Source of the DNA: an uncultured Clostridia bacterium
GTDB lineage: Bacteria > Bacillota > Clostridia > TANB77 > CAG-508
Direction: 5' to 3'
DNA: 22,772 nt
Assembly: GCA_947599995.1 (NCBI GenBank)
Contig: CANQFW010000015.1
Location: 1-22,772 of the forward strand
Part shown: one piece after another, positions 14,701 to 22,772 of the stretch
How positions within the stretch are numbered: position 1 is the first letter of the stretch
Layout of the letters: each line of letters begins with the position of its first letter
The notes under the pieces: generated by a model
What the model saw: the letters and a program-made list of their open reading frames with translations, nothing else
What the model was told of the DNA's origin: nothing
Database searches by the model: none
Position numbers and translations under genes: made by a program

Positions 14701-15057
14701 ATGGAAAACGAAATAACACAAGATCAAAACATAATAAGGTTGGATGTAGTAGAACAAGTAAGAAAAAAATTAATGGATGAGGACAAAATAATAGATCTAG
14801 CAGAGCTATTTAAAGTATTTGCCGATTCAACACGTATGAAAATAATATGTATCCTAAAAGAAAAAGAACTATGTGTTGGTGAAATAGCTTTTATAATAAA
14901 TTCGACTCAGAGTGCTGTTTCACATCAATTGAGAGTTTTGAAGCAAGCAAAGCTTGTAAAATATAGAAAAGAAGGCAAAGTAGTATATTATAGCTTAGAT
15001 GATGAACATGTAGATGAAATAGTTAAGAAAGGAACTGAGCACATTGAAGAAATATAG
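14701..15057 (+). CDS. ArsR/SmtB-family metal-sensing repressor (CzrA-like alpha5 site)
   Basis: The start is ATG 14701, because the AAGGAGG site lies after the alternative ATG 14683. The 118-aa protein is a winged helix with ELCVGEIAFIINSTQSAVSH as helices 3 and 4 and LVKYRKEGKVVYYSL as the wing. In helix 5, Asp101, His103, His114 and Glu117 have the exact D-x-H, x10, H-x2-E spacing of the zinc site of CzrA and SmtB, with Glu in the last position. Cys58 is in the ELCVC-like place used by CadC, but only one of that Cys pair is present. Zn(II), perhaps Co(II) or Cd(II), is thus the likely inducer. The gene overlaps the start of the ATPase by 14 bases, so the two are translationally coupled. 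Confidence 0.9.
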   Translation: MENEITQDQNIIRLDVVEQVRKKLMDEDKIIDLAELFKVFADSTRMKIICILKEKELCVGEIAFIINSTQSAVSHQLRVLKQAKLVKYRKEGKVVYYSLDDEHVDEIVKKGTEHIEEI

Positions 15058-17135
15058 ATATGATATAAAAAACTTAGATTGTGCAAACTGTGCAAAAAAA
15101 CTAGAAAATGAGTTTAATAATGCAGAAGGAATAACTAATTGCATTGTAAATTTCGGAACAAGTAAAATAACATTAGAGTCTGATTTAGATAACCCAATAA
15201 TAACATTAAATGAAATTGCTTCAAAAGTAGAACCGGATTGTTCGATTAATGAAGAAGGAAATGAAGAAGGAGAAGAAAAAAACTATGAAATTCCAAGATT
15301 AATTATAGGAATCATTTTAGCAGTTATAGGATTTTCAAATGTATTTAGATATGTATTTCAAGGTACAGAAAATGAATTGGTAGCAAATGTTTTATCAATA
15401 AGTTGCATAGTATCATCATATTTGATTTTGCTTTATAGAACAATAAAAAAAGCAGTAAAACAGCTCAAAGGTCATGTAGTTGATGAAAATACATTAATAG
15501 TTATTTCTTGTATAGGAGCATATTTGGTTGGAAAGTACCATGAGGGATTGATGGTAATATTACTTTTTGAAATTGGAAAAATTTTAGAAGGAAAAGCTAT
15601 AGTTAAATCAAGAAAGTCAATTAAAGACTTAATGGATATAAAGCCAGAATATGCAAATCTAAAAGATAAAGAAGGAAATAGTATTAAAATAAGTCCAGAG
15701 AAAGTAAATGTAGGTGATATAATAATTGTAAAGGAACGGAGAAAAAATACCTTTGGACGGGGTTGTAATAAAGGGAACAGCAATGTTAAATACTTCTGCA
15801 ATAACAGGTGAATCTAAATTATGTGATGTTAAAGAAAATGATGATGTTTTGTCTGGAAGTATAAATGAAAGTGGAATTATTGAAATTAATGTTACAAATG
15901 AATATAAAGATTCAACAGTAAGCAAAATTTTAGATTTAGTAGAAAAGGCAACAGATAGAAAGGCTAAAACAGAAAATTTTGTAAGTAAAGGAGCTAAAAT
16001 ATATACTCCAATAGTAATTATATTCGCTGCATTAGTTGCAGTTGTTTTGCCGATAATATCAAAGCAAATTTCATACTTTGAAAGTATCTATAGGGCACTT
16101 ACATTTTTAGTAATTGCTTGTCCATGTTCTATTGCTATATCTGTACCATTAAGTTATTTCTCTGGAATAGGAAGAGCGTCTAAAGAAGGCATTTTAGTAA
16201 AAGGAAGTGACTATTTAGATGGACTCAAAGATATAAATAAAATAGTATTTGATAAAACGGGAACTATAACAACAGGAAAATTCCAGCTTCAAAAGGTCAT
16301 TCCATTAGATAATACAATGGATGATAAAGAGATATTAAAATACTTTGTACTTGGAGAAAGCTTTTCAAATCATCCTATTGCTAGATCTATTTTAGACAGT
16401 TATGATGGCAAGGTAAATACATCAGAAGTCAGGAATTTTAAAGAGGTTTCTGGAAAAGGATTATCTTATGATTTACAAGGAAAGCAAATTAAAATTGGAA
16501 ATGCTAAGTTTATAAATTATGAAGACAAATCATCTGAGATTGGTACTATTATATATTTATCAATAAATAATGTGGTTAAAGGGTATATTGTTCTAGGAGA
16601 TAGTATAAAGAAAAATATTCCTCAAACAGTAGAGATATTGGAAAAAAGAGGCATAAGTACGATGATGTTCACTGGTGATAGTAAAGAAATTGCTGAAAAA
16701 ATAGCAAAACAATCAGGAATAGGAATTATTAAAGCTCAGATGCTTCCACAAGATAAATTTAATGAGATTGAAAATGTTATAAGAAATAATGAGAAAAATA
16801 AAAAGGTTGCATTTGTGGGTGATGGAATAAATGATAGTCCTGTTTTGGCAAGAGCTGATATTGGTATCTCCATGGGCGGAGTTGGTGCTTCGTCAAGCAT
16901 TGAGGCTTCAGATGTTGTCATTATGACTGATGAAATTGAAAAAATTGTTTCGGGCATAGACATTTCTAAAAAGACAAATAAGATTATTAAACAGAATTTA
17001 ATATTTGCAATCGGTGTTAAAATTTTAGTTTTGGTGTTATCAGGATTGGGATTGGCAGATATGTGGGAAGCGGTTTTTGCAGATGTTGGAACTACTATTA
17101 TTACCATTTTTAATACTTTAAGGATTTTGAAGTGA
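15044..17135 (+). CDS. cadA: P1B-type heavy-metal (Zn/Cd) exporting ATPase, frame interrupted by an extra C
   Basis: The start is TTG 15044 inside the end of the repressor gene. Residues 1-70 are a heavy-metal-associated domain with LDCANC (Cys13, Cys16). The frame ends prematurely after Glu231, where CGG occurs (15737-15739). Skipping C15737 gives GEKIPLDGVVIKG, the expected A-domain sequence, and reading continues to 17135, 696 aa in all, normal for the family. After the join come TGES (254-257), the CPC membrane metal motif (359-361), DKTGT with the phosphorylated Asp403, SNHPIA, and GDGINDSP (592-599). These define a P1B-2 ATPase pumping Zn2+, Cd2+ or Pb2+ out of the cell. Starts inside the second ORF (TTG 15753) would lose the metal domain and the first helices and have no ribosome site. 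Either the protein is made by a +1 shift or the gene is broken. Confidence 0.87.
15737..15740 (+). other. Putative +1 recoding site CGG-A in the metal ATPase gene
   Basis: Frame codons are AAG GAA CGG. Dropping C15737 gives AAG GAA GGA GAA, Lys-Glu-Gly-Glu, which matches the conserved GE(K/R)IPxDG segment of P-type ATPases. Confidence 0.65.
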
Positions 17136-17146
17136 CAATAGAATTT

Positions 17147-17175
17147 TCTCCCTATGTTATATAGGGGGATTTTTA
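17147..17175 (+). terminator. Terminator of the metal-resistance operon
   Basis: TCTCCCTAT (17147-17155) pairs with ATAGGGGGA (17161-17169) around GTTAT, with a T-G wobble, followed by TTTTT. Confidence 0.8.
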
Positions 17176-17327
17176 TTACTCTAGGAAAGTCATCGTTAAA
17201 AATAATAGACTTGACGTAGAGCAGAGATATGCGAATGTTACAAATTCCAAAAGCAATGCCTTGTAGAATTTGTTAGTCCGTTTTTTAGCAATGTATCCAT
17301 TAATTTCTGTATAATGTAAAAAAAACA

Positions 17328-17355
17328 TTGTTTTATTAAAAATAAATGATATAAT
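17328..17355 (+). promoter_or_regulatory. Promoter of the HAD gene
   Basis: TTGTTT (17328-17333) and a perfect TATAAT (17350-17355), 16-base spacer. The region 17176-17327 upstream holds no gene; it has an inverted repeat, ACAAATTC and GAATTTGT (about 17240-17273), of unknown meaning. Confidence 0.6.
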
Positions 17356-17394
17356 AATAAAAAATAATAAAAAATACAGAAGGGAACGGAAAAT

Positions 17395-17856
17395 ATGTAT
17401 ATAAAAGAATTTTTAGAAGAATATAATGATAAAAAAATAAGACTATTTGTTGATATGGATGGAGTAATAGTAGATTATAAAGTAGGAGAGCCACATGAAT
17501 TTGATAAAAAAAGACCTCTTTATGATAGCATAGCAAAATTAGAAGAAATATCCAAAATGTGTAATGTCGAATTGCATATATTATCAGTAACGAGGATGGA
17601 TGTAGGGTTTGATGAAAAAAATAGATGGCTGGATAAATTTGCTCCTTTCTTTGAAAAAGAAAATAGAACGATTATTTCACGACAAGCAAATGGATTCGAA
17701 AAAACAACTAAGTTAAAGGCTAACTATGTAAAAAATTTAGAAAGAACAGATGATAGCGTAATAATTATAATAGATGATGACCCATCAGTCTTGAAAGAGC
17801 TTAAGAAAACAAGTAAGGATGTTGTGTTACTCAAAGATACTGCTTTGGTTGATTAA
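17395..17856 (+). CDS. HAD-family 5'(3')-nucleotidase-like phosphatase
   Basis: This soluble protein has 153 aa. HAD motif I is LFVDMDGVIVDY with nucleophile Asp20 and acid Asp22; motif II is the ILSVTR segment (Ser/Thr at the end of a strand); Lys residues around KTTKLKAN probably give motif III; and IIIIDDDPSVLKEL gives the acidic motif IV. The layout and short cap resemble the 5'(3')-deoxyribonucleotidase (NT5C) branch, which dephosphorylates nucleoside monophosphates. The start is ATG 17395 with AAGGGA about 10 bases upstream. It stands alone between its own promoter and a terminator, so context does not help. Substrate is unproven; another small phosphate ester is possible. Confidence 0.75.
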   Translation: MYIKEFLEEYNDKKIRLFVDMDGVIVDYKVGEPHEFDKKRPLYDSIAKLEEISKMCNVELHILSVTRMDVGFDEKNRWLDKFAPFFEKENRTIISRQANGFEKTTKLKANYVKNLERTDDSVIIIIDDDPSVLKELKKTSKDVVLLKDTALVD

Positions 17857-17859
17857 TTA

Positions 17860-17905
17860 AAAACTTCTACATCTAATGCATAGCATTAATTTCAGGAGTT
17901 TTATT
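17860..17905 (+). terminator. Terminator after the HAD gene
   Basis: An outer arm AAAACTTCT pairs (one mismatch) with AGGAGTTTT (17894-17902), and an inner perfect hairpin TAATGC-ATA-GCATTA (17874-17888) lies inside; T residues follow. Confidence 0.6.
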
Positions 17906-17963
17906 TTACCAAGTAACATATTATTTATTAATTACAAAAAAATTAAAGAAGAGGGAATTGAAA

Positions 17964-19343
17964 ATGAATGATTATATAACAATAATTGGAGGAGGATTAG
18001 CAGGAAGTGAAGCAGCTTACCAAATAGCAAAACGTGGAATAAAAGTAAAATTATATGAAATGAAACCCAAGAAATTTTCACCAGCACATTCAAATTGTAA
18101 CTTAGCGGAGATTGTGTGTAGTAATTCATTTAAATCAAATTTACTGACTAATGCTTGTGGACTACTAAAAGAAGAATTAAGAATGCTAGATTCTTTGCTA
18201 ATAAAAATAGCAGACGAGACAAAGGTTCCGGCAGGCCAAGCTTTAGCTGTAGACAGAGAAAAGTTTTCACAAAGAGTAACGGAACAATTAAAAGAACTTG
18301 AATTGATAGAAATAATCAATGAAGAAATCGGAACTGACAAAAAATTAGTAGATTTAGTAAGAGACGGAATTGTAATTATTGCAACAGGCCCTTTAACATC
18401 AGAAAGTTTAGCAAAAGAAATTGGAGAGCTGACAGGAGAAAAACAACTTCATTTTTATGATGCAGCAGCTCCAATTGTTACAAAAGAAAGCATAGATTTT
18501 AATATTGCATTTTTTGGAAATAGATATGACCAAGAAAAGAAAAAACATGAGACAGAACAAGAATGGAGAAAAAGAATTGAAAGTGAAGATGCAAGCTACA
18601 TAAATTTACCAATGAATAAATATGAATATGAGAAATTTTATGAAGAGCTTTTAAATGCACAGATAGTAACGCTACACGAATTTGAAAAAAAAGAAATATT
18701 TGAAGGTTGCATGCCAATAGAAGTAATGGCAAAGAGAGGAATTGATACGCTTAGATTTGGACCATTAAAGCCAGTAGGATTTGATGACCCAAGAACAGCC
18801 AAAAGGCCATATGCAATTGTACAGTTAAGACAGGATGATGGTAAAGCGAGTATATATAATTTGGTAGGATTTCAGACAAATCTAAAATTCGGAGAACAAA
18901 AAAGAGTGTTTAGCATGATACCAGGACTGGAAAATGCTGAATTTGTAAAATATGGAGTAATGCATAAAAATACATATATTAACTCTACAAAATTATTGGA
19001 TAATACATATAATCTTATTAAAAACAATAACATATATTTTGCAGGACAAATTACTGGAGTTGAAGGATATGTTGAATCTATTTCATCTGGATTGGTTGCA
19101 GGAGTAAATGCGGCTGAAAGATTCAAAACGCAAAGTAAACAAATTATAAATAGAATACAGTTTTCTGATCTTACTATGATAGGAACACTTGCAAAATATA
19201 TCTCGACTCCAAATGATAATTTCCAACCGATGAATGCAAATTACGGAATTTTACCAGAATTGAGCGAGAAAATTAAAGATAAGAAGCAGAGATATGAAAG
19301 ATTATCTGAAAGAGCTCTACAAGAGTTAAAAAATAATATGTAA
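17964..19343 (+). CDS. trmFO: TrmFO, folate-dependent tRNA(uracil-54,C5)-methyltransferase
   Basis: The 459-aa flavoprotein makes ribothymidine at position 54 of tRNA using methylene-tetrahydrofolate and reduced FAD, as in Firmicutes lacking TrmA. The FAD-binding Rossmann motif is IIGGGLAGSEAAYQ (8-20). VCSNSFKSN (51-59, with Cys52 at the catalytic/adduct position of the family) and EGCMPIEVMAKRG (second active-site Cys) are clear, followed by TLRFGPLKPVG and the C-terminal GQITGVEGYVES motif. Length is normal and the frame is intact. I start at ATG 17964 with AGAGGG 8 bases ahead rather than the TTG at 17958. A new promoter just after it separates it from the helicase. Confidence 0.95.
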   Translation: MNDYITIIGGGLAGSEAAYQIAKRGIKVKLYEMKPKKFSPAHSNCNLAEIVCSNSFKSNLLTNACGLLKEELRMLDSLLIKIADETKVPAGQALAVDREKFSQRVTEQLKELELIEIINEEIGTDKKLVDLVRDGIVIIATGPLTSESLAKEIGELTGEKQLHFYDAAAPIVTKESIDFNIAFFGNRYDQEKKKHETEQEWRKRIESEDASYINLPMNKYEYEKFYEELLNAQIVTLHEFEKKEIFEGCMPIEVMAKRGIDTLRFGPLKPVGFDDPRTAKRPYAIVQLRQDDGKASIYNLVGFQTNLKFGEQKRVFSMIPGLENAEFVKYGVMHKNTYINSTKLLDNTYNLIKNNNIYFAGQITGVEGYVESISSGLVAGVNAAERFKTQSKQIINRIQFSDLTMIGTLAKYISTPNDNFQPMNANYGILPELSEKIKDKKQRYERLSERALQELKNNM

Positions 19344-19347
19344 TGTA

Positions 19348-19376
19348 TTGAAAAATTCCTCAAAACATATTATAAT
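19348..19376 (+). promoter_or_regulatory. Promoter of the SNF2 helicase gene
   Basis: TTGAAA (19348-19353) and TATAAT (19371-19376), 17-base spacer, start 5 bases after the trmFO stop. The predicted transcript start (about 19383) supports ATG 19410, not the TTG at 19383, as the helicase start. Confidence 0.8.
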
Positions 19377-19409
19377 AATACCTTGAAAATAAATAAAAGG
19401 AGAACTTCA

Positions 19410-22400
19410 ATGCTTATAAATCAAAAACTATCACAAGAACTATATGAAGATGCAGGATATGAAAGAGTAAAAAGAGCAAAAGAATATGTAAGAGATGGAA
19501 GAATAGATATTATAAAGATGGAATATGAAGACTCAAATAACTTCCAAATAACCTCGGATGTACAAGGAAATTATGATGATTATCAAGTAAATATCAGTGT
19601 AAAAAAAGGAGAACTTGATATTGCATTTTGCCAATGCAATGACTATCAAAAAACATATGGTGTATGCAAACACATTTTAGCAACACTTATAAAATTTGAA
19701 CAAACGAAGTTTTGGGATAGAGAATACAACAAAGGAATTAAACCAAAAAAATCCGAGATAAAATATAGAGAATTTGACAGAATATTGAATGACTTTTATA
19801 ATGAACAAATAAAAGAGATTAATTTGGAAGATATTGAAGAACTTGACGAACAGGAAAAAATAAAAATAGAGCCTAAAATTATTTTCGACAAGGTAGAATC
19901 AAATCTAAAACTGGAATTTAAATTGGGAAATAAGAAAATGTATAAAATAAAAGATTTACCAGATTTTTATACCAGAATGATAAACAATGAGTTCTTTAAA
20001 TACGGGCAAAAATTAGAATTTGTTCATAAAATGGAAAACTTTGATGAATCTAGTAAAGAATTACTTATGTTTATTTTAAAGTATGCAGAAATAATGAAAG
20101 TTTTAAATAAACAAGATAGATATGACTACTACTATAGTTCTAAACCAAATATACCAAGAATAACACTTGGAAAAAATACCATAGACGAAGCATTTGATAT
20201 ATTAAAAAAACAAAAAGTATATTATGACTATGAATACAATTCTTCAACAATGCAATTTTTAGAAGAAGATCCTAAAATAGAATTTGAACTAAAAAAAGTA
20301 GATGATGACGAATTTAAATTGTGTTCTAATACAGACATATATAATGTTAAAATTTTTGAAGGAGAAAAATATACATATATATTGCAATCTAATAAATTAT
20401 ATAGATGCTCAGAAATGTTTAAAAATTCGATTATAAAGTTAATACAGGCATTTAAGAAGAACTATGTTACTGAAACAAGACTAAAAAAAGAAAAATTAAA
20501 AGATTTTTATGGGATAATAATGCCTCAAGTAAAAGGTAATATTAAGGTTTCCGGATTAAAAGATGATGAAATAGAACAATATAAACCAAAAGAATTAGCA
20601 GCTAAGGTTTTTTTAGATTTTGATAAAAATGATTATTTAATTTTAGAACCTAAATTCTGCTATGGAGAAGAAGAGTTTAACCCATTAGCTGGAGTTGTTA
20701 ATACAAAAGCTATAAGAAATCAATTACAAGAAAACAGGCTTTTAAATATTTTTAGAAAAACAGGTTTTATGATAGATTTGAAAAATTTAAGATTGATATT
20801 GCCGGATGACGATAAAATATATAATTTTATGAATAAAGAAATAGAGCTATATATGCAAAAGTTTGAAGTTATGGTAACAGATAATTTTAAACTAAAAGAA
20901 ATAAAAAGGCCCAAAATTGGTTCTATCGGTATAAAAGTAGAGAATAATTTATTAGATATAGATTTAAGTAAAATAAATTTAGAATCTAGTGATATAGAAG
21001 AGGTAATGAATAAGTATAGACTAAAGAAAAAATTCCATAGATTAAAAGATGGCAGTTTTTTGACACTAGAAAATAGCGAGGATTTAGACTTCTTAGATAA
21101 ACTAACAACGGGAATGGATATAGATTATAAAAAACTTATAGAAAAAGAAGTAAAAATCCCAATTTCAAGGACCCTATATTTAAATCAATTGCTAAGACAA
21201 CTAGATGGTGCAAGCATCACAAAAAATAGTGAATATAAAAAAATAATAAATGATTTAGATAAAGAAAACATGGAAGATGATATAAAAATTCCAAAAGAAA
21301 TGGATGGTATTTTAAGAGACTATCAAAAATTAGGATTTAATTGGCTTAAAGTTTTAGAACAATATAAATTTGGAGGAATATTAGCAGATGATATGGGACT
21401 TGGAAAAACTATTCAACTTCTAAGTGTGGTTTTAAATTACATACAGAATTCTAAAAAAGAAGATAGAAAGTCAAGTATTGTTATATGTCCTAGCTCACTA
21501 TCGTTTAACTGGAAAAAAGAGGGAGAAAAATTTACAAATGGTCTAAAAATTGTCGTAGTAAATGGTAAAGCAGAAGAAAGAAAAAAAATAATATCTCAAA
21601 TAGAAAAGTACGATCTAGTTATTACATCATATGATTTATTAAAAAGAGATATTGATATTTATATTGAAAAAAACTATGAATTTAAATACATTATCGCAGA
21701 TGAAGCACAATATTTAAAAAATAGTAATACTCAAAATGCAAAAGTAATTAAACAATTGAAAGCAGAAACGAGGTATGCACTGACTGGTACACCTATAGAA
21801 AATTCTTTAGCAGAACTTTGGTCAATATTTGATTTTATCATGCCGGGATATTTATTTACATATAAAAAATTTAAAGCATTATATGAAACTCCAATTGTAA
21901 AAGAAAATGACAAAAAAGCGATGAATAAGTTAAAAATGCTTATTGAGCCATTTATTTTAAGAAGAACAAAAAAACAAGTTTTAGTAGAACTTCCAGAAAA
22001 AACAATAAGTGTTCTTAACAATGATATGGAAGAAGAACAAGAAAAAATTTATATGTCATACCTAAGCATGGCAAAAAAACAAATTTCTGAGGAAATTAAA
22101 ATAAATGGTTTTGAAAATACTCATATTAAAATTTTAGCTGCTCTTACAAGACTTAGACAAATTTGCTGTCATCCAGGTTTATTTATCGAAGGATATTCAG
22201 ATGGAAGTAGCAAATTAAATCAATGTATGGAAATTTTACAAGATGGAATAGCAGCGGGACACAAAATATTATTATTTTCAGGGTATACATCAATGTTTGA
22301 GATAATAGAAAAAGAATTGAATAAAAATAACATAGAATATTTTAAATTAATTGGCTCAACAAAGGTTGATGAAAGAATTAGATTAGTTGATGAATTCAAT

Positions 22401-22718
22401 TCTAATCCAAAAATAAGGGTCTTCTTAATATCACTAAAAGCAGGAGGAACTGGACTAAATTTAACGGGAGCAGACATGGTAATTCATTATGACCCTTGGT
22501 GGAATGCTTCAGCAGAGAATCAAGCGACAGATAGAGCATATAGAATAGGACAAAAAAATAATGTTCAAGTGTACAAATTAATAACAAATAATTCTATAGA
22601 GGAAAAAATTTATAATCTGCAAAAAAAGAAGTCAGAGCTTATAGATAATATGCTAGATACTAAGACATCATTTATTAGTAGACTTAGTAAGGATGAAATT
22701 ATGAGTCTATTTGAATAA
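19410..22718 (+). CDS. SWIM zinc-finger SNF2-family helicase (bacterial RapA/Swi2-Snf2-like)
   Basis: The protein has 1102 aa, starting at ATG 19410 behind AAAAGGAGA. A SWIM zinc finger near the N-terminus has Cys74-x-Cys76, Cys86-x-His88 (FCQCNDYQ...CKHILA). Residues 110-600 form the bacterial SNF2-associated region. The ATPase follows: Walker A DDMGLGKT with Lys666, Walker B DEAQ (764-767), LTGTPIENSLAELWS, RRTKKQVLVELPEK, and a helicase C domain with ILLFSGYTSMFEIIEK, LISLKAGGTGLNLTGA and the motif VI segment QATDRAYRIGQ. Such proteins translocate on double-stranded DNA and remodel DNA-bound proteins such as RNA polymerase; they do not unwind strands. It is a single-gene unit with its own promoter. 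All motifs are intact and the reading frame is clean over 3.3 kb, with no in-frame CGG. Confidence 0.93.
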   Translation: MLINQKLSQELYEDAGYERVKRAKEYVRDGRIDIIKMEYEDSNNFQITSDVQGNYDDYQVNISVKKGELDIAFCQCNDYQKTYGVCKHILATLIKFEQTKFWDREYNKGIKPKKSEIKYREFDRILNDFYNEQIKEINLEDIEELDEQEKIKIEPKIIFDKVESNLKLEFKLGNKKMYKIKDLPDFYTRMINNEFFKYGQKLEFVHKMENFDESSKELLMFILKYAEIMKVLNKQDRYDYYYSSKPNIPRITLGKNTIDEAFDILKKQKVYYDYEYNSSTMQFLEEDPKIEFELKKVDDDEFKLCSNTDIYNVKIFEGEKYTYILQSNKLYRCSEMFKNSIIKLIQAFKKNYVTETRLKKEKLKDFYGIIMPQVKGNIKVSGLKDDEIEQYKPKELAAKVFLDFDKNDYLILEPKFCYGEEEFNPLAGVVNTKAIRNQLQENRLLNIFRKTGFMIDLKNLRLILPDDDKIYNFMNKEIELYMQKFEVMVTDNFKLKEIKRPKIGSIGIKVENNLLDIDLSKINLESSDIEEVMNKYRLKKKFHRLKDGSFLTLENSEDLDFLDKLTTGMDIDYKKLIEKEVKIPISRTLYLNQLLRQLDGASITKNSEYKKIINDLDKENMEDDIKIPKEMDGILRDYQKLGFNWLKVLEQYKFGGILADDMGLGKTIQLLSVVLNYIQNSKKEDRKSSIVICPSSLSFNWKKEGEKFTNGLKIVVVNGKAEERKKIISQIEKYDLVITSYDLLKRDIDIYIEKNYEFKYIIADEAQYLKNSNTQNAKVIKQLKAETRYALTGTPIENSLAELWSIFDFIMPGYLFTYKKFKALYETPIVKENDKKAMNKLKMLIEPFILRRTKKQVLVELPEKTISVLNNDMEEEQEKIYMSYLSMAKKQISEEIKINGFENTHIKILAALTRLRQICCHPGLFIEGYSDGSSKLNQCMEILQDGIAAGHKILLFSGYTSMFEIIEKELNKNNIEYFKLIGSTKVDERIRLVDEFNSNPKIRVFLISLKAGGTGLNLTGADMVIHYDPWWNASAENQATDRAYRIGQKNNVQVYKLITNNSIEEKIYNLQKKKSELIDNMLDTKTSFISRLSKDEIMSLFE

Positions 22719-22724
22719 AAATAC

Positions 22725-22769
22725 TTGCAAAAAGTTAATTTTATATGTATAATGTAAAAAATAAGGAGG
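22725..22769 (+). promoter_or_regulatory. Promoter and ribosome site of a gene starting beyond the window
   Basis: TTGCAA (22725-22730) and TATAAT (22748-22753), 17-base spacer, followed by AAGGAGG (22763-22769). A plus-strand gene should begin within about 10 bases after the window ends. No terminator is visible between it and the helicase stop. Confidence 0.8.
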
Positions 22770-22772
22770 AAT

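Noticed and set aside
15753..17135. The second part of the metal ATPase as a separate short ATPase gene
   Set aside because: It would lack the metal-binding domain and first helices, has no ribosome site at TTG 15753, and the upstream frame supplies exactly the missing part.
5380..22470. About 40 other CGG triplets within genes (for example TCG-GGA at 6812, ACG-GGA at 16256, CCG-GGA at 21841)
   Set aside because: Each was checked against its reading frame and is split over two codons, so none is an in-frame CGG; they do not contradict the recoding idea.
1..22772. CRISPR array, rRNA or tRNA genes
   Set aside because: No regularly spaced repeats or RNA-gene signatures were seen on either strand.

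Overview
The window is AT-rich DNA from a low-GC Gram-positive bacterium, most like the Clostridia (strong AGGAGG ribosome sites, TTGACA/TATAAT promoters with 17-bp spacers, AGA as the main Arg codon, and trmFO, feoA/feoB, a TagO-type transferase and PspA). An uncultivated gut-type lineage is plausible but not proven. I saw no rRNA, tRNA or CRISPR array.

Layout. 1-2900 is the right end of a mobile element: a small ORF, a DUF3800 gene, a control region (promoter with palindrome, possible small RNA, terminator, hairpin over a ribosome site), a 40-aa ORF and a large serine recombinase. It abuts a 5'-truncated pdaA-type polysaccharide deacetylase (to 3340), probably the integration target. 3420-6176 holds an RpiB-family isomerase, a TagO/WecA-type transferase fused to a C-terminal rubredoxin, two half-size TauE/SafE proteins and a 45-aa protein. 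6363-9399 holds a winged-helix protein and an envelope-stress-like set (membrane protein, PspA, GIDE-domain protein). 9519-11997 is feoA-feoB on the minus strand. 12156-14360 is dUTPase and a GT-C-like membrane protein. 14407-14553 is a hairpin-rich non-coding block. 14627-17135 is a metal-resistance operon (SmtB/CzrA-type repressor and P1B ATPase). 17395-22718 holds a HAD nucleotidase, trmFO and a SWIM-SNF2 helicase.

The main observation crosses all these regions. Four otherwise intact genes (DUF3800, the second TauE half, feoB twice, the metal ATPase) are interrupted by exactly one extra C. All five extra Cs lie immediately before a conserved glycine codon, so the codon met in the original frame is always CGG, and skipping the C restores GGA or GGG (Gly) and the family sequence. 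In roughly 6,800 codons read by eye I found no CGG used as an ordinary in-frame codon, although about 40 CGG triplets occur out of frame in the same genes. This suggests that CGG is unassigned or very slowly read here and works as a +1 frameshift signal (or that CGGN is read as a four-base glycine codon). Sequencing error or gene decay must be excluded, but neither explains the uniform sign and sequence of the events.
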